From Bacteroidota bacterium (lineage in GTDB: Bacteria > Bacteroidota > Bacteroidia > Chitinophagales > Chitinophagaceae), in contig CANGDH010000006.1 of NCBI GenBank assembly GCA_947452555.1, forward strand, positions 49,144 to 113,143: a stretch of 64,000 bases of DNA, written 5' to 3'. The first letter of the stretch is position 1, and each line of letters opens with the position of its first letter. The notes beneath the pieces were generated by a model. The model saw only the letters and a list, made by a program, of their open reading frames with translations, searched no databases and was not told the origin of the DNA. Of the stretch, positions 37,410 to 46,494 are shown piece after piece. The position numbers and the translations under genes are program-made.

Positions 37410-37880
37410 CTAAGCTTTATTTTGTATTTTCTCGTCACGTTTAACTTTATCCCAATACATTTTAGCTACCCATAACATACCAAAACTCTCCCCATCTTCT
37501 TTATTAATATGTTTATGGTGCATTTTATGCGCCCAACGGATTGTTTTAATATATCTAGAATCAGATCTTGTGAAAAACTTAAGTCTTTGATGTATAACAA
37601 CCTCGTGTACAATAAAATAAGCAAGTCCATACATAGCAACGCCAGTACCAATAGCTGCAACCCATAACGGTCCACCAAATGTGCCGTAAAAAATACAAGC
37701 CATACTTGGAATAGCGAATATTAAAAAGAAAGCATCATTTTTCTCCAACACATGGCCTGTTGGCTGATGATGATCCTCATGCAAATACCATAAAAATCCA
37801 TGCATTACGTATTTATGTGTCAACCATGTAACCCCTTCCATAATAAAAAACGTACTCAACATTACAATCAAGAATAACAT
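37410..37880 (-). CDS. crtZ: Beta-carotene hydroxylase, CrtZ type
   Basis: The 156-residue membrane di-iron enzyme has the four histidine boxes HKYVMH, HEDHH, HEVVIHQR and HKMHHKH and several hydrophobic helices. It hydroxylates beta-ionone rings, so the cluster product is probably zeaxanthin or a derivative. Sits between crtB and crtY in one operon. Confidence 0.92.
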   Translation of the reverse strand: MLFLIVMLSTFFIMEGVTWLTHKYVMHGFLWYLHEDHHQPTGHVLEKNDAFFLIFAIPSMACIFYGTFGGPLWVAAIGTGVAMYGLAYFIVHEVVIHQRLKFFTRSDSRYIKTIRWAHKMHHKHINKEDGESFGMLWVAKMYWDKVKRDEKIQNKA

Positions 37881-37931
37881 ATCAAATAGTTTAAAACATT
37901 AAAAAAAATAAATTCAAAATAATTCTACGAT

Positions 37932-38774
37932 TTATAAGAAATTTATTTGGCTTCTTAATTTTGCTTTTGCCAATATAAACATCTTACTGTAATCAGGTAT
38001 CCTAATTCTGGTTTTAAGAATCGCGTGATGCTTTGTTTTTTTAATTTTCTTAAATAAAGAATAATAATACTTAAACGCCACATATACCCCAAATCTGCAT
38101 TGCAAAGGTAATTCTTTAATACCTATTAATGCTTGTTCAAAATCTTTTTGAATATCAGCCTCAATAGCAAGCTTGTCCTCTATTCTGAAATTTGAAAAAT
38201 CACAATTTGGAAAATAAACCCTTTCCAATCCTTCAAAATCTGCTTTAATATCTCTTAAAAAATTAACTTTCTGGAACGCAGCCCCAAGACTTTGAGCCGT
38301 TGGCTTTAGCTTTTCAAATAAATTTAAATTGCCATTACAAAATATATATAGGCACATCAAACCAACTACTTCTGCACTTCCATAAATGTATTTTTGATAG
38401 GAAGCTTCGTCATGTGCATGTTGGTTCAAATCCATTTCCATGCTAAATAAAAAAGCATCCAATAAAGCCGGATCGATCTTATATTGATGGTAGGTTAATT
38501 GAAATCTATGTAAAATAGGATTCAAGCTTATTCCTTGTTCCAATGCTAAATAAGTATCTGCTTTAAATTGTTTAAATAAAGTAGGCTTATCATAATCATG
38601 GAAAGTGTCTACTATTTCGTCTGCAAAACGAACAAATCCATAGATATCATAAATGGGTTGTTGAAGGTCCTTATCTAATAGCTTAATAGAAGACGAAAAA
38701 CTAGAACTATACAATAGCGTAGTGTACTTACTACTATAAGCGGCTACTTCATTATATAATTTTAAAGATGACAT
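37932..38774 (-). CDS. crtB: Phytoene synthase
   Basis: The 280-residue product is a head-to-head prenyl synthase: FVRFADEIVD near residue 50 (first Asp-rich motif) and VNFLRDIKADFEGLERVYFP (second Asp motif). It joins two geranylgeranyl diphosphates into phytoene. No crtE is seen in the window, so the precursor enzyme must be elsewhere. It starts 18 nt after crtI. Confidence 0.93.
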   Translation of the reverse strand: MSSLKLYNEVAAYSSKYTTLLYSSSFSSSIKLLDKDLQQPIYDIYGFVRFADEIVDTFHDYDKPTLFKQFKADTYLALEQGISLNPILHRFQLTYHQYKIDPALLDAFLFSMEMDLNQHAHDEASYQKYIYGSAEVVGLMCLYIFCNGNLNLFEKLKPTAQSLGAAFQKVNFLRDIKADFEGLERVYFPNCDFSNFRIEDKLAIEADIQKDFEQALIGIKELPLQCRFGVYVAFKYYYSLFKKIKKTKHHAILKTRIRIPDYSKMFILAKAKLRSQINFL

Positions 38775-38792
38775 TGTATAATACTTTTTTTA

Positions 38793-40289
38793 TTAGTTAT
38801 TTTTATTAATTAAATTCGCTACCACTTCACCACTAATTAAACTTGGTGGCACTCCTGGCCCTGGCACTGTTAATTGGCCAGCGTAATATAAGTTTTTTAT
38901 TTTTTTACTTTTACATGATGGCTTTAAATTTGCTGTTTGTAATAAAGTATTAGCTAACCCATATGCATTCCCTTTAAAGGAATGATAGTCTGATTTAAAA
39001 TCGCTTACAGCATAGGACCTTTTATAAATAATCGAATCCATTATAGACACACCCCATTTCTTTTCTAAACGTCCAATAATCTCATTAAAATAATGTGTTC
39101 TCACCGCTTCCGTATCCCCTTCTAAGCCAGCTGCAATAGGTATTAATAAAAATAAGTTTTCACACCCCTCTGGCGCTACGGTAGGGTCAGTCACGGAAGG
39201 TACAGAAGCATAAAATAAAGGTCTTGTTGGCCATTTTGGGTCGGTATAAATTTCTTTTCCATGTACTTCGAAGTCTGTATCAAAGAATAATGAATGATGC
39301 AGTACTCCTGGAATTTTTTTATTTAATCCGACATAATATAATAAGGAACTTGGTGCCATTACCCTAGTGTCCCAATATTTTTCAGAATATGACTGATGTT
39401 CAGTGTCTAATAATTTAGTTTCTATATGATGATAGTCCCCAGCTCCAACTATCACGTCAAAATCATAAGTTCTCACTTCCTCCTTATCAACCAATTTTGT
39501 TGACACCTGTCTGGCTTGACCGTTTACAACTTTAATATTGGTCACTTCCTCTCCTAAATGAAATTGTACACCTAATGAAATAGCTAAATCATACATTGCT
39601 TGAACAATACTATACATTCCATTCTCAGGATACCAAGTACCACCTTTGATGTCTGCGTAGTTCATCAAACTGTACAATGCAGGTGTTTTTTCCGGTAATG
39701 CTCCTAAGAATAATACTGGGAATTCCATTAAAAACTGAATGTAAGGATGCTTGAAATATTTAGCAACATGTTTTTTCATTGATTGAAAAACATCCAATTT
39801 GAAAATACCTTTAAATAAATCTATGTCCAAGAACTCGGTCAAAGAAAGACCTGGTTGTTGTACCAATTTACCTACTCCAATATCATATTTAAATTTTGCT
39901 TCTGCTAAAAATAAATCTAAAGCCTTAGCAGCTCCGGGTTCTACCGACTCTAATAATGCCTGTAATTCCTCATAATTAGCAGGCATATCCCATGCTGCTT
40001 TTTCAAAATAAACTCTGTAAGAAGGGTCCAGTCTTTGTAGTTGGTAATAATCACTTACCTTTTTACCAAAATTGGCAAAATATTTTTCAAAAATATCAGG
40101 CATCCAATACCAGCTTGGTCCCATATCAAAAGTAAAACCTTCCGCTTTAAACTTTCTTGCTCGACCACCAGGTAATGTATTTTTTTCAATCACTGTTACA
40201 CTCCAACCCTTTTTCGCTAAAAAAGATGCTGCCGACATGCCCGCAAAACCGGCTCCTATAACTAAAACTTTTTTAGATTGCGTTGACAT
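38793..40289 (-). CDS. crtI: Phytoene desaturase
   Basis: The 498-residue FAD enzyme has VLVIGAGFAGMSAASFLAKKG at its start, TLPGGRARKF, MGPSWYWMP and the C-terminal signature YYAGQLTVPGPGVPPSLISGE split over the FAD-binding end. It converts phytoene to lycopene. Its start lies 4 nt after the sigma factor stop, so sigma factor and pigment genes are one operon. Confidence 0.95.
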   Translation of the reverse strand: MSTQSKKVLVIGAGFAGMSAASFLAKKGWSVTVIEKNTLPGGRARKFKAEGFTFDMGPSWYWMPDIFEKYFANFGKKVSDYYQLQRLDPSYRVYFEKAAWDMPANYEELQALLESVEPGAAKALDLFLAEAKFKYDIGVGKLVQQPGLSLTEFLDIDLFKGIFKLDVFQSMKKHVAKYFKHPYIQFLMEFPVLFLGALPEKTPALYSLMNYADIKGGTWYPENGMYSIVQAMYDLAISLGVQFHLGEEVTNIKVVNGQARQVSTKLVDKEEVRTYDFDVIVGAGDYHHIETKLLDTEHQSYSEKYWDTRVMAPSSLLYYVGLNKKIPGVLHHSLFFDTDFEVHGKEIYTDPKWPTRPLFYASVPSVTDPTVAPEGCENLFLLIPIAAGLEGDTEAVRTHYFNEIIGRLEKKWGVSIMDSIIYKRSYAVSDFKSDYHSFKGNAYGLANTLLQTANLKPSCKSKKIKNLYYAGQLTVPGPGVPPSLISGEVVANLINKNN

Positions 40290-40293
40290 GTAT

Positions 40294-40794
40294 TTAGTAA
40301 CGTTGTATTTTTTGTTTTAAAATTTTTCTAGCAAAGTGAATTCTACTTTTGATGGTGCCCAATGGCTCATCTAATGCATCAGCAATTTCATTGTACTTAT
40401 AACCTTCGTAATATAAATTAAAAGGTGTTCTGAACAATTCAGGTAAGTCATGAATGTACTGCTTCACTTCCCTCAAATTTAAGTTAGTTATGGCATCATT
40501 AGTAACTTTATTACTAGTTTGGTCTATTAGAAAATCATTGGGAGAATTATCAAATACTGTTGATTGCTTTGCTTTTTTGCGATAGTCATTAATGAAAATA
40601 TTACGCATTATGGTGTACAACCAAGCTTTTATGTTTGTTCCAACATTATACTTGTCTTTATTTGATATAGCTCTATACAAAGTCTCTTGAAAAAGATCCT
40701 TAGCTGATTCGTGATTCTTAGTTAGGTTTATTGCAAATGGTCTTAAAAATTCCGCATTTTCGGTAAGCAACATGCTAAATTCTGCGTTTGACAT
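40294..40794 (-). CDS. ECF-type RNA polymerase sigma factor
   Basis: I chose the ATG at 40794 (MSNAEFSMLL), 18 codons into the longest frame, because the homology begins there. The roughly 166-residue product has sigma region 2 (AKDLFQETLYRAI, NIKAWLYTIMRNIFINDYRK) and region 4 (DLPELFRTPFNLYYEGYKYNEIADAL, GTIKSRIHFARKIL). No anti-sigma gene is adjacent. It is the first gene of the crtI-crtB-crtZ-crtY run and follows the CarH-like gene, so it probably drives pigment gene expression, as ECF factors do in other light-induced carotenoid systems. Confidence 0.92.
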   Translation of the reverse strand: MSNAEFSMLLTENAEFLRPFAINLTKNHESAKDLFQETLYRAISNKDKYNVGTNIKAWLYTIMRNIFINDYRKKAKQSTVFDNSPNDFLIDQTSNKVTNDAITNLNLREVKQYIHDLPELFRTPFNLYYEGYKYNEIADALDEPLGTIKSRIHFARKILKQKIQRY

Positions 40795-40959
40795 ATAATT
40801 CTGTTTAACTTTATAATATTCAAAGCTAAACAAAAATAAATTACACAATAGTATTTTGTTTAACTTTTTTTAAAATAAATTAAACAATATATAAAATTTT
40901 AAAAAAATAAAGTTGATTATCAACTAGTTAAAAAATATTACAGTGATTTAGTATCTAAG
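40795..40959 (-). promoter_or_regulatory. Control region between carH-like gene and the sigma-crt operon
   Basis: This very AT-rich 165-nt gap contains a perfect palindrome AGTTGAT-t-ATCAACT (40911-40925) and two direct copies of AAAGTTAAACA read on the minus strand (40857-40867 and 40802-40812). GTTTAA/TTAAAC also form an inverted pair at 40858-40863 and 40880-40885. On the minus strand TATTTTTG near 40831 fits the -7 consensus, but no -33 at proper spacing is clear. These are candidate operators for the B12-type repressor or the sigma factor. Confidence 0.45.
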
Positions 40960-41841
40960 CTAAAAAGTCTCTATGAAGGAAATTGTATCAGCCAAAGATC
41001 GCTTTAAATGGATGTTTTCAGCTGTAGTGGCTGTGTAAGATTGTGCCATTTGACCTGAAATAATAACTGGCACTTTCTTACTAATAGGCTCCAATTGATG
41101 GAAGAATTTTACTGCTTTAAAGTTCTTTGCAGGTGACGTTAAGTGACAATATAGATAGTCAACTTTATTAATTGAGGCTAAGTACTGCAAATCTATCATT
41201 GGAACATTTGATCCTAAATAATCTACATAGACTCCTCTTTGTTTCAATAGAAAGTGTACATACAATAATCCTATCTCATGATATTCCCCTTCTGGCATGA
41301 ATAAAACAATTCTTTTGGTATAATAGCTTGCTACTGATGGCAATCTTTCAATACCTAAAATGATTTTCTGACGAATAATATTTGTAGCTAAATGTTCCTG
41401 TGCAGGGTTGATATGATTGGTTATCCAAAGAATTCCTACTCTTTCTAAGAATGCGAATATTATTTCAGTAATAGTTTTATCCACTCCTTTTTGTGCAATA
41501 TAAAGATCTAACTGTCTTTCAAAATCTGCCATATTCAAAGAAACCATTTCCTTTATTAAGGCATTCACCACTCTTTCTTTTTGAGCATCCAATTGATTCA
41601 AACTAAGAATCTTCTCCTCCATCTGAGCTGAAGACATTTTGTCAATATGAGAGATTTTAAACCCATATTTATTTAAAAGAGAAACGTTCAAAATAATCTT
41701 CAATTCGTCACTTGAATAAGATCTAATATTAGTCTCAGTACGTTGAGGCTGCAAAAATTTATAGCGCTGTTCCCATATTCTAATGGTATGCGCTTTAATT
41801 CCCGAGATTTTCTCTAAATCCTTGATGGTATAAGATGACAT
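40960..41841 (-). CDS. carH: MerR-family regulator with B12-binding photoreceptor domain (CarH/LitR-like)
   Basis: The 293-residue protein has a MerR HTH (YTIKDLEKISGIKAHTIRIWEQRY), a helical bundle with the W-x9-EH signature (Trp139, Glu149, His150) and a cobalamin-binding domain with the E-x-H-x2-G motif (Glu186, His188, Gly191; His188 the expected cobalt ligand). In CarH proteins adenosylcobalamin promotes tetramer binding to DNA in the dark and light releases it. The position equivalent to Thermus CarH His132, next to the Trp, is Ile140 here. It precedes an ECF sigma and four crt genes, fitting light control of carotenoids. It starts 41 nt after rfbA on the same strand. Confidence 0.88.
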   Translation of the reverse strand: MSSYTIKDLEKISGIKAHTIRIWEQRYKFLQPQRTETNIRSYSSDELKIILNVSLLNKYGFKISHIDKMSSAQMEEKILSLNQLDAQKERVVNALIKEMVSLNMADFERQLDLYIAQKGVDKTITEIIFAFLERVGILWITNHINPAQEHLATNIIRQKIILGIERLPSVASYYTKRIVLFMPEGEYHEIGLLYVHFLLKQRGVYVDYLGSNVPMIDLQYLASINKVDYLYCHLTSPAKNFKAVKFFHQLEPISKKVPVIISGQMAQSYTATTAENIHLKRSLADTISFIETF

Positions 41842-41882
41842 GCTATAAAAACAACAAAATGTTAGAAAGGTTCAGTCGAATC

Positions 41883-42743
41883 CTACTTTTTTAATCCTCT
41901 TAGATATTCCCCATACCCACTTTTAGCATATTTGTCTGCTAAAACAAGTAATTGATCCTTATTAATAAAGCCCATTCTGTAAGCAACCTCTTCTATACAT
42001 CCTATCTTTTGACTTTGGCGCTTTTCAATTACTCTTACAAATTCACAAGCATCTGCTAATGACTCAAAAGTACCGGTATCTAACCAAGCAGTGCCACGAT
42101 TCATAATACCTACTTGTAATTGTTTACGCTCTAAGTATACTTTGTTTACATCAGTTATTTCATATTCTCCTCTCGGTGATGCTGGAATATTTTTAGCTAT
42201 TTCAACTACTTGATTATCATAAAAATATAAGCCAGGTACTGCATAATTTGATTTAGGAGCAACCGGCTTTTCTTCTAATGACAATGCATTATTATTTTCA
42301 TCAAACTCCACCACACCATATCTTTCAGGATCGTTTACTTCATAAGCAAATACAGCCGCACCTTCTACATCATTAAAAGATTGAACCAACTTACTAAATC
42401 CAGCACCGTAAAATATATTATCTCCTAATACTAAAGCAACCTTTTCCTTACCAACAAAATCAGCTCCTATCACAAATGCTTGTGCTAGTCCATTAGGCAC
42501 CGCTTGTACTGCGTAACTAAATTGACAGCCTATCTCTGAACCATCTCCTAATAATCTTTTAAATTGATCATTATCTTCTGGTGTCGTGATGATTAATACT
42601 TCTTTAATACCCGCCAACATTAAAACAGACAATGGATAATAAATCATTGGCTTGTCATAAATAGGCATTAATTGTTTGCTAATTCCTTTTGTTATTGGAT
42701 ACAATCTAGTACCTGATCCACCTGCTAATATAATTCCCTTCAT
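41883..42743 (-). CDS. rfbA: Glucose-1-phosphate thymidylyltransferase
   Basis: The 286-residue enzyme starts [38 protein letters not shown] across its nucleotide-binding loop and contains [28 protein letters not shown] and the [10 protein letters not shown] segment. It makes dTDP-glucose for deoxysugar synthesis. Third gene of a rfbB-rfbC-rfbA run. Confidence 0.96.
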   Translation of the reverse strand: MKGIILAGGSGTRLYPITKGISKQLMPIYDKPMIYYPLSVLMLAGIKEVLIITTPEDNDQFKRLLGDGSEIGCQFSYAVQAVPNGLAQAFVIGADFVGKEKVALVLGDNIFYGAGFSKLVQSFNDVEGAAVFAYEVNDPERYGVVEFDENNNALSLEEKPVAPKSNYAVPGLYFYDNQVVEIAKNIPASPRGEYEITDVNKVYLERKQLQVGIMNRGTAWLDTGTFESLADACEFVRVIEKRQSQKIGCIEEVAYRMGFINKDQLLVLADKYAKSGYGEYLRGLKK

Positions 42744-42831
42744 ATACCTAATAATTTAATTTTTTGTTTGTGTATATGTTTTCGCAGTTCGTGCTCAAAT
42801 CATAACACTTTTTCTTTTAGTTAAAACTCAT

Positions 42832-43383
42832 CTATAAACTCGCAGCATATTCTGCGAAGCTTCCTAATACTTTGTCTTTATCCGATAATATTAATTCGCT
42901 GTCTAATAACTGCCAATTAATATTTAAATCTTTGTCATTATACATAATACCCACTTCGTTTCCTGGCTCATAAAACTTGTCTACTTTATAAAAGAAAGTT
43001 GCAGTTTCACTTAACACCACAAAACCATGTGCAAATCCAGCAGGTACAAAAAACTGTTTATGATTATCCGCCGTCAATTCAATGGTATAGTGTTGCCCAA
43101 AACTTGGAGAACCTTTTCTTAAATCCACAGCCACATCCAATACTGCTCCTTCTAAAACTCTTACTAATTTTGCTTGTGCCGAAGCCCCTCTCTGCATGTG
43201 CAAGCCTCTTAATACCCCTTTGGATGACCTAGATTGATTGTCTTGCACAAACTGAATATCTAATCCACTAGCTGCATTAAAATCTCTTTGATTATAGGTT
43301 TCCACAAAATAACCACGCGCATCTCCGTGCACTTTTTCGTGTAGTATAAAACAATCTTTAAGTGGGGTCTGCTCAATTTTCAT
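42832..43383 (-). CDS. rfbC: dTDP-4-dehydrorhamnose 3,5-epimerase
   Basis: The 183-residue cupin enzyme has GDARGYFVETYNQRDF, QDNQSRSSKGVLRGLHMQ (catalytic His in RGLH), LDVAVDLRKGSPSFG and PAGFAHGFVVLSE. It epimerises the 4-keto sugar made by RfbB. Gap of 45 nt to rfbB and 88 nt to rfbA. Confidence 0.96.
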   Translation of the reverse strand: MKIEQTPLKDCFILHEKVHGDARGYFVETYNQRDFNAASGLDIQFVQDNQSRSSKGVLRGLHMQRGASAQAKLVRVLEGAVLDVAVDLRKGSPSFGQHYTIELTADNHKQFFVPAGFAHGFVVLSETATFFYKVDKFYEPGNEVGIMYNDKDLNINWQLLDSELILSDKDKVLGSFAEYAASL

Positions 43384-43428
43384 TCGTAGAAGAGTATCGT
43401 GATAATTAATTAATAAGTTATGGATGGA

Positions 43429-44523
43429 CTATCTATTAGTATACATGTCGTTATAATAAGCTTGATAAGCACCACTCGTTACATTTTCTAACCAAGCTGC
43501 ATTATTCAAATACCATTCAATGGTAGCGTCTAGCCCTTGCTCAAAAGTAACAGAAGGAGACCATCCTAATTCTTTATTTAATTTAGTGGCATCAATGGCA
43601 TAACGTCTGTCATGACCTGGTCGGTCTTTCACATAAGTAATCAATGCCTCACTCTCTCCTTTGGCTCTTCCTAATTTCACATCCATTTGAGCACACATTA
43701 ATTTTACTAAATCAATATTGGTCCACTCATTGAATCCTCCAATATTATACGTGTCACTTCTTTTTCCTTGGTGGAAAATCATATCAATTGCACGCGCATG
43801 GTCTATTACATACAACCAATCACGTGTGTACAAACCATCTCCATAAACCGGTAATGGTTTTTTGTTGATGATATTATGAATAAATAATGGAATTAATTTT
43901 TCTGGAAAATGATTAGGGCCATAGTTATTAGAACAATTAGAAATTACCACTGGTAAATGATAAGTCTCTCCGTACGCTCTTACAAAATGATCACTCGCTG
44001 CTTTACTTGCAGAATAAGGCGAGTTAGGATCATATGCTGTTGTCTCAGTAAATAAACCTTCTTTACCTAAGCTTCCATAAACCTCGTCTGTAGATATATG
44101 ATAAAACAAATGATCTCTTTGCGTATGCCAAGCTCCGTCATGCGCTTTTTCATAACTCATATCCCCCTTCCAAAATTCCTTTGCGGTATTTAATAAATTA
44201 ACCGTTCCTATTACATTCGTATACACAAAATCTAATGGAGATACGATAGACCTATCCACATGTGATTCTGCTGCCAAATGAATTACATCGGTGATAGCAT
44301 GTTTGGTAAAAATCTCTTTTAAAGCATCCGCTTCTAAGATGTTCGCTTTTACAAAATGATAATTAGGTGCTTGTTCAATATCTTTTAAGTTCTCCAAATT
44401 GCCCGCATAAGTTAATGCGTCCAAATTAAAGATCTGATAATCAGGATATTTGTTCACAAATAAACGCACTACATGCGACCCAATAAATCCTGCCCCACCC
44501 GTAATTAATATGTTCTTTTTCAT
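43429..44523 (-). CDS. rfbB: dTDP-glucose 4,6-dehydratase
   Basis: The 364-residue extended SDR has ILITGGAGFIGSHVVRLF, LAAESHVDRSI, HISTDEVYGSLG, the catalytic YSASKAASDHFVRAY and NNYGPNHFPEKLIPL. First gene of the deoxysugar run, with a good Bacteroidota promoter just upstream. The final enzyme RfbD is not in this window. Confidence 0.96.
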   Translation of the reverse strand: MKKNILITGGAGFIGSHVVRLFVNKYPDYQIFNLDALTYAGNLENLKDIEQAPNYHFVKANILEADALKEIFTKHAITDVIHLAAESHVDRSIVSPLDFVYTNVIGTVNLLNTAKEFWKGDMSYEKAHDGAWHTQRDHLFYHISTDEVYGSLGKEGLFTETTAYDPNSPYSASKAASDHFVRAYGETYHLPVVISNCSNNYGPNHFPEKLIPLFIHNIINKKPLPVYGDGLYTRDWLYVIDHARAIDMIFHQGKRSDTYNIGGFNEWTNIDLVKLMCAQMDVKLGRAKGESEALITYVKDRPGHDRRYAIDATKLNKELGWSPSVTFEQGLDATIEWYLNNAAWLENVTSGAYQAYYNDMYTNR

Positions 44524-44539
44524 AGGAATTGATAGGTCG

Positions 44540-44572
44540 CAAAGATATTAATTCAATCATATATATTACAAA
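44540..44572 (-). promoter_or_regulatory. Promoter for rfbB (TTTG-N21-TATCTTTG)
   Basis: On the minus strand TTTG (44569-44572) and TATCTTTG (44540-44547) are separated by 21 nt, matching the Bacteroidota -33/-7 pattern TTTG-N19-21-TAnnTTTG. The predicted transcript would begin about 10 nt before the rfbB ATG at 44523. This is the cleanest promoter found in the window. Confidence 0.65.
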
Positions 44573-44596
44573 GTAATTTTAATACATTTGAGTACC

Positions 44597-45751
44597 ATGC
44601 AAACACAACGCTATCAGTCATTAGACGTATTTAGAGGGGCCACCGTAGCCCTGATGATTTTAGTGAATAATCCAGGTTCTTGGGGGCATATTTTTAGCCC
44701 ATTGGAACACGCTAGCTGGCATGGCTGTACACCAACCGACCTTGTTTTCCCTTTTTTCCTATTTGCAGTGGGAAATGCTATGTCCTTTGTGATGCCTAAA
44801 TTAGAAATGGGTACTACAGCACAGTTTTGGGCTAAAGTGGTAAAAAGAACTTTAATGATTTTCGGAATTGGCTTGTTTTTAAATTGGAGCCCATTTGTGA
44901 AATGGTCCGACGGCGAACTTGTTTTTAAAGTTTGGGAGAACGTTCGCATACTAGGGGTTTTACAAAGAATCTCCTTATGTTACTTTTTTGCTTCTGTTAT
45001 TATTTATTACGGAAAATCTAGATTAGGCCTTTTTGTTGGTATCCTTATTTTAATGATTTATTGGATGCTTAATATTTTGTTAGGAGCCGGCGGACATCCT
45101 TATAGCTTATCTGGATTTTTCGGAAACTCAATAGATCAAAGTATTTTAGGCATAAGCCATATTTATAAAGGAGAAGGTGTTCCATTTGATCCAGAAGGAT
45201 TGGTAAGCACTTTCCCTGCAATCGTTCAAATTATCTTTGGCTATTTAGTAGGTGAGTACATTCAAATGAAAGGAAAGAATTATGAAATGCTTTCACAGTT
45301 ATTGTTAACAGGAGTCGTACTCGTATTAGCAGGCTATATTTGGGATTTTAGTTTTCCCATAAATAAAAAAATATGGACCAGTAGTTATGTTCTGTATACA
45401 ACAGGTTTAGCCATGATTACATTAAGTATGTTCATTCATTTATTAGAATTTAAAAATGCAGGAGGTGCTTGGAGTAAATTCTTCGACGTATTCGGGAAGA
45501 ACCCTTTATTCATTTTTGTAATGAGCGGATTTTTGCCAAGAGTATTAGCCTTATTAAGATGGGTAGACCATACCGATGAAAAAGGCGAGCCAGTCTACAC
45601 CTCTTCGTTGCCTTGGTTTTACGAGCATGTATGTAAGAATATAGCTAACGATTTGAGAATTGGTTCTTTCGTTTATGCATTATGCTTCATTAGCTTTTTT
45701 GCTGTACTAGCTTATCTATTAGACAAGAAAAAGATTTACATTAAGGTTTAA
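44597..45751 (+). CDS. Membrane acyltransferase-like protein (heparan-alpha-glucosaminide N-acetyltransferase/DUF5009 type)
   Basis: The first ATG is at 44597 (MQTQRYQSLDVFRGATVALMILVNNPG); an upstream TTG at 44588 is less likely. The 384-residue product has about ten helices, the family start R-SLDVFRG, HASWHGCTPTDLVFPFFLFAVG with a likely catalytic His, and KNPLFIF-type late helix (GKNPLFIFVMSGF). TACATTTG at 44583-44590 fits a -7 element. Related proteins acetylate amino sugars across a membrane; substrate unknown. It is divergent from rfbB and overlaps the next convergent gene by 11 nt. Confidence 0.85.
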   Translation: MQTQRYQSLDVFRGATVALMILVNNPGSWGHIFSPLEHASWHGCTPTDLVFPFFLFAVGNAMSFVMPKLEMGTTAQFWAKVVKRTLMIFGIGLFLNWSPFVKWSDGELVFKVWENVRILGVLQRISLCYFFASVIIYYGKSRLGLFVGILILMIYWMLNILLGAGGHPYSLSGFFGNSIDQSILGISHIYKGEGVPFDPEGLVSTFPAIVQIIFGYLVGEYIQMKGKNYEMLSQLLLTGVVLVLAGYIWDFSFPINKKIWTSSYVLYTTGLAMITLSMFIHLLEFKNAGGAWSKFFDVFGKNPLFIFVMSGFLPRVLALLRWVDHTDEKGEPVYTSSLPWFYEHVCKNIANDLRIGSFVYALCFISFFAVLAYLLDKKKIYIKV

Positions 45752-46487
45752 AAAGTTCGGCTGCTTTTGCTAAACTTTCTGGCTTTCCTACATCTAGTAA
45801 AATACCATCACTATGGTCATAATAATAGATAGGATAATGTTGTGCTATTTGCAAATAAGCATCGATTAATGAAAACTTTCCATTCAATGTTAAGGCATCA
45901 AAAAATGCACTATGTATAATTTGTATGCCGCTAAAGGCTTTAGGAATAGCTGTATTCGGATCTCTTAAGGGATTAGCCCATTTCTCCTCGCCTGTTGTAT
46001 TGTTCTTCCACCCACATAAAGTGCCTGCAGCATTAAATATCAGATTTCTACTAGAAGTTCTGTTCGTGACCGCAAGGGTCGCCATCATATCATCTTCTGC
46101 ATTAGCAGTATTCAAAGCGTCTGCTGCTATCATTTCATCCAAGGCTAAGTCGGTTAAAATATCTGCATTCATTACCAACCATCTTTCCTCCTTTTCAAAA
46201 TAAGCTGCTGCACGAAGCAAGCCACCACCCGTTTCTAGCACTTCATCCGACTCGTCGGAAATGGTTACAGTGGAACCCCAACCCTTATTATCTGCAATTG
46301 CTTTTATAATTTGAGCTGCAAAATGGTGCACATTCACAATCACTTCTGTGATGCCATACTGTTGCAAATACTCAATATTTATTTGTAACAAAGTCTTACC
46401 ATTCACCTCGGCTAAGGCCTTAGGATGACTATTGGTAAAGGGCTTCAGCCTAGTACCCAAACCCGCTGCTAAAATCATGGCACGCAT
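45741..46487 (-). CDS. murU: MurU-like sugar-1-phosphate nucleotidyltransferase
   Basis: The 248-residue protein has MRAMILAAGLGTRLKPFTNSHPKAL (nucleotide loop and Lys), EVIVNVHHFA, ETGGGL and VMNADILTD. This pattern matches MurNAc-1-phosphate uridylyltransferase, which with the kinase AmgK recycles peptidoglycan MurNAc to UDP-MurNAc. The upstream gene, 7 nt away, encodes an AmgK-like kinase, which supports the call. Other sugar nucleotidyltransferases are possible. Confidence 0.82.
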   Translation of the reverse strand: MRAMILAAGLGTRLKPFTNSHPKALAEVNGKTLLQINIEYLQQYGITEVIVNVHHFAAQIIKAIADNKGWGSTVTISDESDEVLETGGGLLRAAAYFEKEERWLVMNADILTDLALDEMIAADALNTANAEDDMMATLAVTNRTSSRNLIFNAAGTLCGWKNNTTGEEKWANPLRDPNTAIPKAFSGIQIIHSAFFDALTLNGKFSLIDAYLQIAQHYPIYYYDHSDGILLDVGKPESLAKAAELFKP

Positions 46488-46494
46488 ACAATTC

